From Latrodectus hesperus (lineage: Eukaryota > Arthropoda > Arachnida > Araneae > Theridiidae), in NCBI GenBank assembly GCA_037975125.1, contig CM075857.1, positions 90,711,199 to 90,775,198 of the forward strand: a stretch of DNA of 64,000 bases. The letters are read 5' to 3'. This document shows, piece by piece, positions 42,010-50,506 of this stretch. Made by a program: the position numbers and the translations under genes. The notes under the pieces were generated by a model. That model saw only the letters and a list, made by a program, of their open reading frames with translations. It searched no databases and was not told the origin of the DNA. Position 1 is the first letter of the stretch. Each line of letters starts with the position of its first letter.

Positions 42010-42490
42010 AAAGCTACCGAAAATGCAAATAATTTTGATAACTAATCTAGTTTTTACAAATTCTTTAAAGGCTCAACTATATTTAAATTTTTATAGCAAT
42101 TTACAAAGTATTTACACATTGAACACATTACACAATTCTAAACATGGTACATTGATCATTTTTATATGCGATGAAATGCAAAAAATTTCCTATGTTATTA
42201 TTATTTTTTAAAAATCTATTAAGGGATTAACGTTTATTTTTTAATTGAATAATAATATCATGATTTTAAATATCAATGTTTTCATAAAAATAAGAAATAA
42301 TATGTGAACTTACATTTAGAAAGAGTTGTTTTCCGGTCAAATACATTCACTTTTAAACAAAGGTATGCGATATTACACTGAAATCGCGAGATAAATATAT
42401 CACGTGACTCTAGCTTTGCGATAACTCTAATCAATGTGATTCGTTGTTTTTCGCTATACATGCGTCATCACGTGATTGGTGTGTAACAAT
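42010..42490. repeat. Internal duplication unit A with two TCACGTGA sites, left arm
   Basis: Homologous to 43255-43815 about 1.33 kb further in. Shared stretches include TTTTCATAAAAATAAGAAAT, ATAAATATATCACGTGA and AATCAATGTGATTCGTTGTT. TCACGTGA occurs at 42400-42407 and 42468-42475. CACGTG is the E-box bound by bHLH-Zip factors; a function here is inference. Confidence 0.75.
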
Positions 42491-43254
42491 TCTTATCATA
42501 AAATGCAATAGCTATCTTATCATTTAAGTAAACCGATGAATGTACTATATAATTAAACAATTAAATTCTATTAGAATTTATACTTCTATTTTTTAAAAGA
42601 GGTAAGTTATACAAACTTGTTACTGTAAATAATTATTTTAATTTCAACAAGAATAAACTAAATGTAAGCCTAAACTGAAATATTATATTCACCTAAGCTT
42701 TCTAACATTTATTTTAAATTATTCCATTATATTGAACTAATCATTAAATAACATAAGATCTTTTTATAAGTCATACTTAAAACAAATTAAAATATTCATC
42801 ATTGTAATCATCATAAGATTTGGGTACACTGTTTGCTTATTAACTGAAATTATTGTTCTACAATCAATCGTAAAATTTTACATTTTAAAATAAAATTGAT
42901 GTTCAAATAAAATATACAATTTTTCTATTACTAAATATTAGGAAATAATCTATTTATGCCTAAAGTTTTATGATTTTAATAATTTATAAATAATTATGTT
43001 TTTAAATATAACTTATTATTTCAATTCTCCAAATAATAAACTGCAAATATTTTTTAAATTGAGATTAAATACATTTAACAAATTTCTATATCAAATATCT
43101 TTCCACTCATATCATTTCAGTGTTTCTTAAATAGTAATATGTGTGTGTGTCAAATGATTTCGATCTTAAAAATTTTATCGATTTTGCCAGAATTTCTTAA
43201 CTTTCAAAAAGTATTTTGATGAGTTTCTTACAAATGATGAAATGCAAAAATTGT

Positions 43255-43815
43255 TTTATGTTGTAATTTTAAAAGCTATTGAAAATAATTTTACAATTAA
43301 TTATAAAAACTTATCTAGTTTTTAGAAATAAATCCTTTAAGTGCTTGCACACAATATCTTCCCATTATTATAGTATAATATTTACAACTATGTACTGTCT
43401 TTACAATAAAGAGAAATGCTGTACTATTATTAGATGAACTTAAATTGTAAAGTAAAATACTAGAATTTCTTAGCAAGTTAAAACTACATTGATAATATTT
43501 AATGTACAATGAAATGAAAAATTTTCTTTTTAAGAACCTAATAAGTTAAGCATTAAGGGAGCTATATTTACTTTTAATTAGAATAACAATATCATGATTT
43601 TAAATGTTAATGTTTTCATAAAAATAAGAAATAATACATCCACTTACATTTTAAGAGTTGCTTTCTCGTTGGGTACATTCAATTTAATACAAAGCTATGC
43701 GATTTCACGTTTAAGTCGGATAAATATATCACGTGATCCTACAATTGCGATAATCTAATCAATGTGATTCGTTGTTTTCGCTAAACATGGAACATCACGT
43801 GATTGCTGTTTATCT
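43255..43815. repeat. Internal duplication unit B with two TCACGTGA sites, left arm
   Basis: Diverged copy of 42010-42490, with TCACGTGA at 43729-43736 and 43795-43802. Its inner edge cuts into the truncated AlkB-like gene. The 21 bp difference between the arms lies near its outer end (about 43268-43292). Confidence 0.75.
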
Positions 43816-43978
43816 CGACTTCAAAGGCACACAATTTTCTTGAAGGAGTAAAAGCTTTTCCTTTTACTTTCAAGGGATACTGACAAAAATTATACCTATT
43901 CGTTTCACTAAATAACTGCAGCGAGTCTTCATCATTTAAGAAATTTTGAATGTATTTAATTTCTAAATCTGAAGCCAT
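43781..43978 (-). pseudogene. Truncated AlkB-like N-terminal paralogue, left arm
   Basis: Mirror copy of 44424-44621 with an identical 65-residue translation. See that entry for description. Confidence 0.6.
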
Positions 43979-44006
43979 TTTAATTTAAAATCTATATACA
44001 AACGTA

Positions 44007-44014
44007 CTTTTATA
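44007..44014 (-). promoter_or_regulatory. TATA box before the left truncated AlkB-like gene
   Basis: TATAAAAG on the minus strand, 28 bp upstream of the ATG at 43978; mirror of 44388-44395. Confidence 0.6.
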
Positions 44015-44175
44015 CTCCAAATCTCAAGTTGAACTGAGCTATCACGCATTACTCTTATCTTACAATTGATTAGAATGTTCCCCAGTGTTGAGTTATAGGT
44101 ATGCTTCTTCAATCCTTTCTTAAATTCTGATTGAGTGGAAGATATTTGTTATCAAAAAATGGCAACAAGACTGAT

Positions 44176-44226
44176 GTGAGTGTGTTACCCTTTACTTCTC
44201 ACGATAAGAAACCCTTTACTTCTCAG
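44176..44226. repeat. 51 bp centre of the palindrome
   Basis: The arms are perfect up to GGCAACAAGACTGAT (44161-44175) and its complement (44227-44241). Between them lie two direct copies of ACCCTTTACTTCTCA (44187-44201 and 44211-44225) spaced by 24 bp. The flanking ATGTGAG/CTCAGAT bases still nearly pair. The centre could be the turnaround scar of the event that made the palindrome. Confidence 0.85.
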
Positions 44227-44387
44227 ATCAGTCTTGTTGCCATTTTTTGATAACAAATATCTTCCACTCAATCAGAATTTAAGAAAGGATTGAAGAAGCA
44301 TACCTATAACTCAACACTGTGGAACATTCTAATCAATTGTAAGATAAGAGTAATGCGTGATAGCTCAGTTCAACTTGAGATTTGGAG

Positions 44388-44395
44388 TATAAAAG
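44388..44395 (+). promoter_or_regulatory. TATA box before the right truncated AlkB-like gene
   Basis: TATAAAAG followed by TACG, 28 bp upstream of the ATG at 44424. The same octamer precedes the large AlkB/PC4-like gene. Confidence 0.6.
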
Positions 44396-44423
44396 TACGT
44401 TTGTATATAGATTTTAAATTAAA

Positions 44424-44621
44424 ATGGCTTCAGATTTAGAAATTAAATACATTCAAAATTTCTTAAATGATGAAGACTCGCTGCAGTTATTTAGTGAAAC
44501 GAATAGGTATAATTTTTGTCAGTATCCCTTGAAAGTAAAAGGAAAAGCTTTTACTCCTTCAAGAAAATTGTGTGCCTTTGAAGTCGAGATAAACAGCAAT
44601 CACGTGATGTTCCATGTTTAG
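44424..44621 (+). pseudogene. Truncated AlkB-like N-terminal paralogue, right arm
   Basis: A 65-codon frame starting MASDLEIKYIQNFLNDED. Residues 5-52 align without gaps to residues 57-104 of the large AlkB/PC4-like protein: Y..., F...., KG...P...RK.CA(F/Y) are shared. The similarity stops at CAFE, exactly before the AlkB catalytic core should begin, where the sequence passes into the repeated TCACGTGA block. So this is a second, older AlkB-like gene cut short, or a small protein retaining only the N-terminal region. It has its own TATAAAAG box. A role in regulation or as an interference product cannot be judged from the sequence. Confidence 0.6.
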
Positions 44622-45147
44622 CGAAAACAACGAATCACATTGATTAGATTATCGCAATTGTAGGATCACGTGATATATTTATCCGACTTAAACGTGAAAT
44701 CGCATAGCTTTGTATTAAATTGAATGTACCCAACGAGAAAGCAACTCTTAAAATGTAAGTGGATGTATTATTTCTTATTTTTATGAAAACATTAACATTT
44801 AAAATCATGATATTGTTATTCTAATTAAAAGTAAATATAGCTCCCTTAATGCTTAACTTATTAGGTTCTTAAAAAGAAAATTTTTCATTTCATTGTACAT
44901 TAAATATTATCAATGTAGTTTTAACTTGCTAAGAAATTCTAGTATTTTACTTTACAATTTAAGTTCATCTAATAATAGTACAGCATTTCTCTTTATTGTA
45001 AAGACAGTACATAGTTGTAAATATTATACTATAATAATGGGAAGATATTATGTGCAAGCACTTAAAGGATTTATTTCTAAAAACTAGATAAGTTTTTATA
45101 ATTAATTGTAAAATTACAACATAAAACAATTTTAGCATTTCATCATT
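44587..45147. repeat. Internal duplication unit B, right arm
   Basis: Mirror of 43255-43815, with TCACGTGA at 44600-44607 and 44666-44673. It lacks the 21 bp present in the left arm. Confidence 0.75.
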
Positions 45148-45890
45148 TGTAAGAAACTCATCAAAATACTTTTGGAAAGTTCAAGAAATTCTGGCAAAAT
45201 CGATAAAATTTTTAAGATCGAAATCATTTGACACACACACATATTACTATTTAAGAAACACTGAAATGATATGAGTGGAAAGATATTTGATATAGAAATT
45301 TGTTAAATGTATTTAATCTCAATTTAAAAAATATTTGCAGTTTATTATTTGGAGAATTGAAATAATAAGTTATATTTAAAAACATAATTATTTATAAATT
45401 ATTAAAATCATAAAACTTTAGGCATAAATAGATTATTACCTAATATTTAGTAATAGAAAAATTGTATATTTTATTTGAACATCAATTTTATTTTAAAATG
45501 TAAAATTTTACGATTGATTGTAGAACAATAATTTCAGTTAATAAGCAAACAGTGTAGCCAAATCTTATGATGATTACAATGATGAATATTTTAATTTGTT
45601 TTAAGTATGACTTATAAAAAGATCTTATGTTATTTAATGATTAGTTCAATATAATGGAATAATTTAAAATAAATGTTAGAAAGCTTAGGTGAATATAATA
45701 TTTCAGTTTAGGCTTACATTTAGTTTATTCTTGTTGAAATTAAAATAATTATTTACAGTAACAAGTTTGTATAACTTACCTCTTTTAAAAAATAGAAGTA
45801 TAAATTCTAATAGAATTTAATTGTTTAATTATATAGTACATTCATCGGCTTACTTAAATGATAAGATAGCTATTGCATTTTATGATAAGA

Positions 45891-46371
45891 ATTGTTGCAC
45901 ACCAATCACGTGATGACGCATGTATAGCGAAAAACAACGAATCACATTGATTAGAGTTATCGCAAAGCTAGAGTCACGTGATATATTTATCTCGCGATTT
46001 CAGTGTAATATCGCATACCTTTGTTTAAAAGTGAATGTATTTGACCGGAAAACAACTCTTTCTAAATGTAAGTTCACATATTATTTCTTATTTTTATGAA
46101 AACATTGATATTTAAAATCATGATATTATTATTCAATTAAAAAATAAACGTTAATCCCTTAATAGATTTTTAAAAAATAATAATAACATAGGAAATTTTT
46201 TGCATTTCATCGCATATAAAAATGATCAATGTACCATGTTTAGAATTGTGTAATGTGTTCAATGTGTAAATACTTTGTAAATTGCTATAAAAATTTAAAT
46301 ATAGTTGAGCCTTTAAAGAATTTGTAAAAACTAGATTAGTTATCAAAATTATTTGCATTTTCAGTAGCTTT
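45891..46371. repeat. Internal duplication unit A, right arm
   Basis: Mirror of 42010-42490, with TCACGTGA at 45906-45913 and 45974-45981. Confidence 0.75.
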
Positions 46372-46731
46372 TAAAGAAAAATATAAAAAATTTACTCATA
46401 AATAAGAAAAATTTTTTTAACAAGTTAAGAAATTTTGCTAACCGGTTAATTTTGTTAGGTTAAAATTAAGTGTCATATTTATATAAAAAAATTCACTAAA
46501 ATAACATTAGCTTTGAAACATCGTTAAAATCAAAATGCTTGAAAGTTTCATTTGTAAAAATCGTGTATATAGTATTTAATAAATATTTAGTAAAATAATA
46601 ATTTATACTCGACAAATTAAATTTTTTACAAAAACTAGTTAAATTTATTTACGTAAAAGTCAGCAATCTCAGTTAAGAGAAGCAAATATAGTTTGAAAAC
46701 ACATGTTTAAGAACGTGATTATAAAAATTCT

Positions 46732-46819
46732 GGTTTGTTTACACTCATCGGTCATTTTTGGTATATGAAGTCTAATTAAGGTCTTACGTAAAGTGGATTA
46801 CAAACCATACAAATATCCA
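46732..46819 (-). repeat. Degraded SINE A 3' part inside the right arm
   Basis: Mirror of 41562-41649 with at least one substitution between the arms (TTTGGAATCC against TTTGTAATCC). Confidence 0.75.
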
Positions 46820-48169
46820 AGATCGAGATGAGGAAGATTTTAATATTTGAATAAAAACTCAACAAAAAATAAATTTATACAAATCTTAGTTTTAAAATTT
46901 AAAGAAATACTAATATATTTGTGTTTGTTCAAGTTACTTAAAAATTGTAGTTCATTCCTAAAACATTTTCATAAGTAAAGCACATATACTAAGAATAACT
47001 GCATTCATTAAATGTAAAATTAGGCTAAAAATATATAGATTTCTGAATGATTCAAGCAAAGAACATTTTGTTTGTGATTATGATATTACAATGAAGTTAC
47101 ATTATATGTCATTTAAGAAAATAACATCTTTTAAAGAGACAAACATGTTATAAAAATATTTTATAAAATTCATTAAGTAGATTATAGTGAATAAGTTAAT
47201 AAATTTTGAATATTATATGTAGAATGTAACATCGCAATATTCACAAGATATCAAATTAGTTTTTAAAGTTTCAAACGAACTTTTTCACAAATCTTTAGTT
47301 TAAAAACTATGAAAAATTTATTTTTGACTGAAAATAGGACTACTTAAAACATTTCTACATTCATTAAATTTATTACAAATTACATATTTTATTAAGAACT
47401 TCGAAAAAACTATAGATATGAATTTTGTTCAATTTCCAATTCGATCATTTAGTCAAATTTAAAATCATTAAAATAATATCTATAATTTTATTTGAAAAAT
47501 GACAAGTTTTAAACTATAGAGAATCTAAAAGTCCTTATCTTTCATATTATTCCTCTGATAATAAATCTTGGAAATCACTATTAAACAATTGCTATTTTAA
47601 TATTTTAATGTATAGTTGCTCAATAGGAAAGTGTTTAGATATTGTATATTAAAAATTAGTGTTATTAAAATATGTAATTTTACCCTTCAAAAGCATTTTT
47701 CTTTTAAATAATACTAAAAGTAAATCTCGATATAAAAAACAGTAAATCATTGAAGAAAAGCATAATACAATCATTCATAATTTTCAAAATGTATTCAATT
47801 TTCGGGTTTGATTTTATTAGATCATGGAAAACCAAAATGTAGAATAAGAATATTTTAACTATTTGACGTTTGAACAGTTTCAAGTAGCTACTTTAATATC
47901 GTAATGTGTTATTCAATTATAAAATTTTTAGATATTGTATATTAATAATAAAATTATATAGTAATAAAGAAATATAACTTTATACCTAAAAGTATTATAA
48001 TCTTTAAAATGTTATTAGAAATAAATGTCACATTGTAATCATCGAACAAAAACATAAAATGATTATTTATAACATATCATCTAAAATGTTTGCATTAAGT
48101 TTACATTATGTTCAAATTTTATTCATGTTTTCTTTTATTAGATTAACTTCTGTCGCAGTGAGAGGTCGA

Positions 48170-48177
48170 TATAAAAG
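48170..48177 (+). promoter_or_regulatory. TATA box of the right AlkB/PC4-like gene
   Basis: TATAAAAG followed by TTCTTTG, 16 bp before the ATG at 48194. It lies inside the longest open frame. If it is used, the upstream 45 codons are not translated. Confidence 0.6.
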
Positions 48178-48193
48178 TTCTTTGCTTAAAACT

Positions 48194-49411
48194 ATGGATA
48201 AATGTATTACTTTTAACAATAATGAACTTAATGTTCATTATTTACCTAAATTTTATGATGAAGTCAAAGCAAATGATGTGTTTGAACAGCTTAAACTTTT
48301 ACCGTTTTCAACTCCAACTTTCATTATTAAAGGACAAAGTTATCAACCTTTACGAAAAATTTGTGCGTATGGAGATCATGGTCTAGTTTATCGTTTTAGT
48401 GGATTAGAAGTTTCTGCCTTGCCTTGGACACCAATGTTACAACAAATTCGCAATGATGTCGAGGAAGCAATGAATTGTAAGTACAATTTTGTTTTGATTA
48501 ATTTCTATTCAAATGGAAAGTCGAAAATTTCTGATTATAAAGATAATGAATCAGACTTAGATTTTAATACCCCTATTGCTGTTCTGAGTTTTGGTGAAAC
48601 ACGAACGATTGAGTTTAAGCGAATGGATTGTGAAAAAACATGTATTTCTTTAGAACATGGATCAATGTACTCTATGTTCCCTCCAACAAACAAATTATTT
48701 ACTTACGGGATTCCTTCAGAACCTTTAATTAAGGGGTGTCGTATAAGTCTAACCTTCCGTAAAATTATGTCAAACGTAGAACCTCCAGCAAAAAAATTAA
48801 AAATCAATGAATTGCCTTATGATGAATTACCTTCTGATGATTGGATGGATGAATATGCTAGAAAGATATCATGCACCTCATCTCTTGTTGAAAAATGGGA
48901 CTTGAACTGGAATACTTTCGTTTCTGTTCACAAAGATCGTAAAGGTATTCGCATTCATTTGCGTGAATATGCTCAAAATGATAAAATGGATTATGTAGTT
49001 ACAAAACGAGGGGTTATGATAACTCCTGAAACATGGGCAGAGCTGTTGTCTAAACTGGATGACTTTAATTTAATATACAAAGATAGTTCCTGTGTTTGCA
49101 ACAATCAACTCATTATTTTTAATCATGAAGGAGACTGTATCTTTCAGCAGATTTTTAAAAATGATATAGGTGGGTTTATGATGAGACCCACTTATTTAAA
49201 ACTGTTTGAAGATCAATTTATAAAGTTGAAAGACTTATATGAAGATATATCCACTTGTATACAAGAAACATTATTGTGTTCAGCTCTTCCTGATTTAATC
49301 ATGGAGGAAGTATACCGCAAAACGAAATGTAGTCAACAACAGCATTGTGATGTGGAAGAAGCGAAAAAAATTTTTTTAATGCTGTTAAAAATGAACTTAC
49401 TACCAAGATAA
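48194..49411 (+). CDS. AlkB-like dioxygenase fold fused to PC4-like domain, right arm
   Basis: The longest frame starts at 48059 (450 codons); I prefer the ATG at 48194 because a TATAAAAG box sits just upstream, giving 405 residues. Numbering from the long start, residues 57-236 follow AlkB-family order: RKICAYGD (99-106), Y-x-FSG, PW, the NxY motif in LINFYSNG (146-153), YKDNE (160-164) where active enzymes have HxDxE, LSFGETR (176-182), LEHGSM, FTY.IP (214-219) where the second histidine is expected, and RISLTFR (228-234), the 2-oxoglutarate-binding arginine region. Both iron-ligand histidines are tyrosine, so demethylase activity is doubtful. Residues 283-336 (FVSVHKDRKGIRIHLREY, then KRGVMITPETWAEL) resemble the ssDNA-binding PC4/Sub1 domain. 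A link KLKIN...DELPSDDW joins them. A nucleic-acid-binding role is likely, but the exact function is unknown. Confidence 0.78.
   Translation: MDKCITFNNNELNVHYLPKFYDEVKANDVFEQLKLLPFSTPTFIIKGQSYQPLRKICAYGDHGLVYRFSGLEVSALPWTPMLQQIRNDVEEAMNCKYNFVLINFYSNGKSKISDYKDNESDLDFNTPIAVLSFGETRTIEFKRMDCEKTCISLEHGSMYSMFPPTNKLFTYGIPSEPLIKGCRISLTFRKIMSNVEPPAKKLKINELPYDELPSDDWMDEYARKISCTSSLVEKWDLNWNTFVSVHKDRKGIRIHLREYAQNDKMDYVVTKRGVMITPETWAELLSKLDDFNLIYKDSSCVCNNQLIIFNHEGDCIFQQIFKNDIGGFMMRPTYLKLFEDQFIKLKDLYEDISTCIQETLLCSALPDLIMEEVYRKTKCSQQQHCDVEEAKKIFLMLLKMNLLPR
49372..49378 (+). promoter_or_regulatory. Slippery heptamer T TTT TTA (possible -1 frameshift site)
   Basis: Near the end of the AlkB/PC4-like frame, codons ATT TTT TTA give the heptamer T TTT TTA in the correct phase for -1 slippage. 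It lies within an A7T7 run (49364-49377). The -1 frame is then open to 49657. Small hairpins (CCTTCT/AGAAGG near 49450-49464, GGCAT/ATGCC near 49463-49474) are about 70 nt downstream, farther than the usual few bases, so the stimulator is not evident. Confidence 0.45.
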
Positions 49412-49659
49412 ATTATGCATACAAATGTAAAGGATGTTTGTTTAATCATCCTTCTCAAAGAAGGCATGAATGCCTTATGGATACAGAAGCAGAGAAGTTT
49501 TTATGTGTCGGTGAAAAAGCACTCATGATGATAAATGTACAAACTATTGCTTTAGATATTTTAAAGAGATGTTGTATATGTGTATATACAAGAGATTTTT
49601 TTAATGATTTATCATTAACAGACTTTAAAAATTATTTTGAAAATGTATATAAAGTATAA
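49378..49659 (+). CDS. Cys/His-rich C-terminal frame in -1 phase
   Basis: An open frame of 93 codons follows the slippery heptamer in the -1 phase and overlaps the last codons of the main frame. It carries a zinc-binding-like pattern: Cys at 49426 and 49435 (C-x2-C), His at 49447 in NHPSQRR, then His 49465 and Cys 49471 (H-E-C). A conserved-looking helical tail follows. Its stop (49657-49659) overlaps an AATAAA signal. The simplest readings are programmed frameshifting giving a minor longer product (about 488 residues), or a one-base loss in the A/T run that split a once continuous gene. Both arms share the state. I cannot name the family. Confidence 0.5.
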   Translation, partial: NAVKNELTTKINYAYKCKGCLFNHPSQRRHECLMDTEAEKFLCVGEKALMMINVQTIALDILKRCCICVYTRDFFNDLSLTDFKNYFENVYKV

Positions 49660-49663
49660 TAAA
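49658..49663 (+). terminator. Poly(A) signal overlapping the stop codon, right arm
   Basis: AATAAA shares bases with the TAA stop of the Cys/His frame. No equally good hexamer lies between the earlier stop at 49411 and here. Confidence 0.6.
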
Positions 49664-50204
49664 TTGGATAAAGCATTAAAAGTGTTTTAATGTTTGTAAA
49701 CTTGGTAAAATAGACCTACTGGGGAATCTCACCAAGTATAAAAAAAAGAGATAATGCGCCAAATGTGCTGTACGCCTTGCGTGGTGTGGAAATCAGCATT
49801 ATTTTAACTAATATAAAAATTTTACAGATGTGACCATAAAGGTAAGTAAATTGAATTCAGTCATTTATTCTAAGTTCAAATCATTTACAAATTGTCTATA
49901 ATTTTATTTAAAAAAATGATCAACTTCAAAACAATTATTTTCAAATATTTTTTAAATGTGCTCCAAAAATTTCAACCTCTTAAAAATTCTAAAATTATTT
50001 AAAAGGTCCTTGATATCTCTAAATAATTTTAAGTTTAGAAAAAAAATTTCCATGTCTCTTAAAAATATCTATTATTCCAAAGATTTAAAGAAAATTTCAC
50101 TCCAATAGAGGGCGGCACTATTTTCTCAGACTAAGTTTTCTAAGTTCTTTATCTTGAAATTCATACCATTTATCGTGTGGAGTGACTATCTCTTGTGCGA
50201 AGTG

Positions 50205-50357
50205 CTTATCAGTGCGGAGCTGACTCACCTAATCCGAAATCCGAGTGATGCTGAAATTATCAGTGCGGAGCTGACTCACCTAATCCGTAATCCCAGTGAT
50301 GCTGAAATTATCAGTGTGGAGCTGACTCACCTAATCCGTAATCCGTGTGATGCTGAA
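50205..50357 (+). repeat. Subterminal 51 bp repeat, three copies, right arm
   Basis: Mirror of 38024-38176. Individual units differ between arms: the unit with CTCCACAC is the middle one on the left and the outer one on the right, and one unit has CACTGGG instead of CACTCGG. This suggests unequal exchange or patchy conversion. Confidence 0.9.
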
Positions 50358-50376
50358 CTCTCATTTTTCCTCTACT

Positions 50377-50506
50377 TCGGTTCAACAGTTCGTGGGTTCG
50401 ATTTCCACCTTGTGCATGGATGTTTGTAGTGGTTCAGAATCCACTTTAAACCGTAGGTCCCGGTCTACTTAGCCCTCGTGTGCAAAAAATGATCGTTGAG
50501 TGAAAA
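50377..50506 (+). mobile_element. Right remnant of the SINE family A target
   Basis: TCGGTTCAACAGTTCGTGGG begins the continuation of the interrupted SINE. The first 6 bp are the right target duplication (50377-50382). The B box GGTTCGATTTCC and the body up to AAAAACAAAC match the copy at 22.3 kb. Confidence 0.88.

Larger units (their letters stand above)
38005..50376. mobile_element. 12.4 kb palindromic mobile element with AlkB/PC4-like genes
   Basis: Two arms, 38005-44175 and 44227-50376, are reverse complements of each other around a 51 bp centre. Termini are AGTAGAGGAAAAATGAGAG and its complement. The direct duplication TCGGTT flanks the element at 37999-38004 and 50377-50382, and the target is a family A SINE whose uninterrupted form (CCTTCGGTTCAAC) exists at 22.29 kb. 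Integration of a discrete 12,372 bp unit is therefore directly visible. The arms differ by scattered substitutions, one 21 bp indel (present at about 43268-43292, absent from the right arm) and variation among subterminal repeats. Each arm carries outward-reading genes with TATA boxes. No polymerase, integrase, transposase or capsid gene is seen, so it is presumably non-autonomous. 6 bp duplications occur with Polinton/Maverick integrases and also with Dada and IS3EU elements. Polintons are described with 5'-AG ends, which fits but does not prove that origin. Confidence 0.9.

Noticed and set aside
42023..46358. The 62- and 64-codon frames in the palindrome arms (42023, 43315, 44893, 46170) as genes
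   Set aside because: They fall in the internally duplicated non-coding blocks, differ between duplicate copies, and have no domain or promoter box.
48059..48193. The upstream 45 codons of the AlkB/PC4-like frame as a signal or membrane segment
   Set aside because: A TATAAAAG box lies inside this part, and the AlkB N-terminal region of both paralogues begins just after the later ATG; chance in-frame extension is more likely.
38005..50376. Palindrome as a pure assembly or long-read inversion artefact
   Set aside because: The ends carry a 6 bp target duplication in a known SINE, and the arms differ by a 21 bp indel and substitutions, which an artefactual fold-back would not produce.
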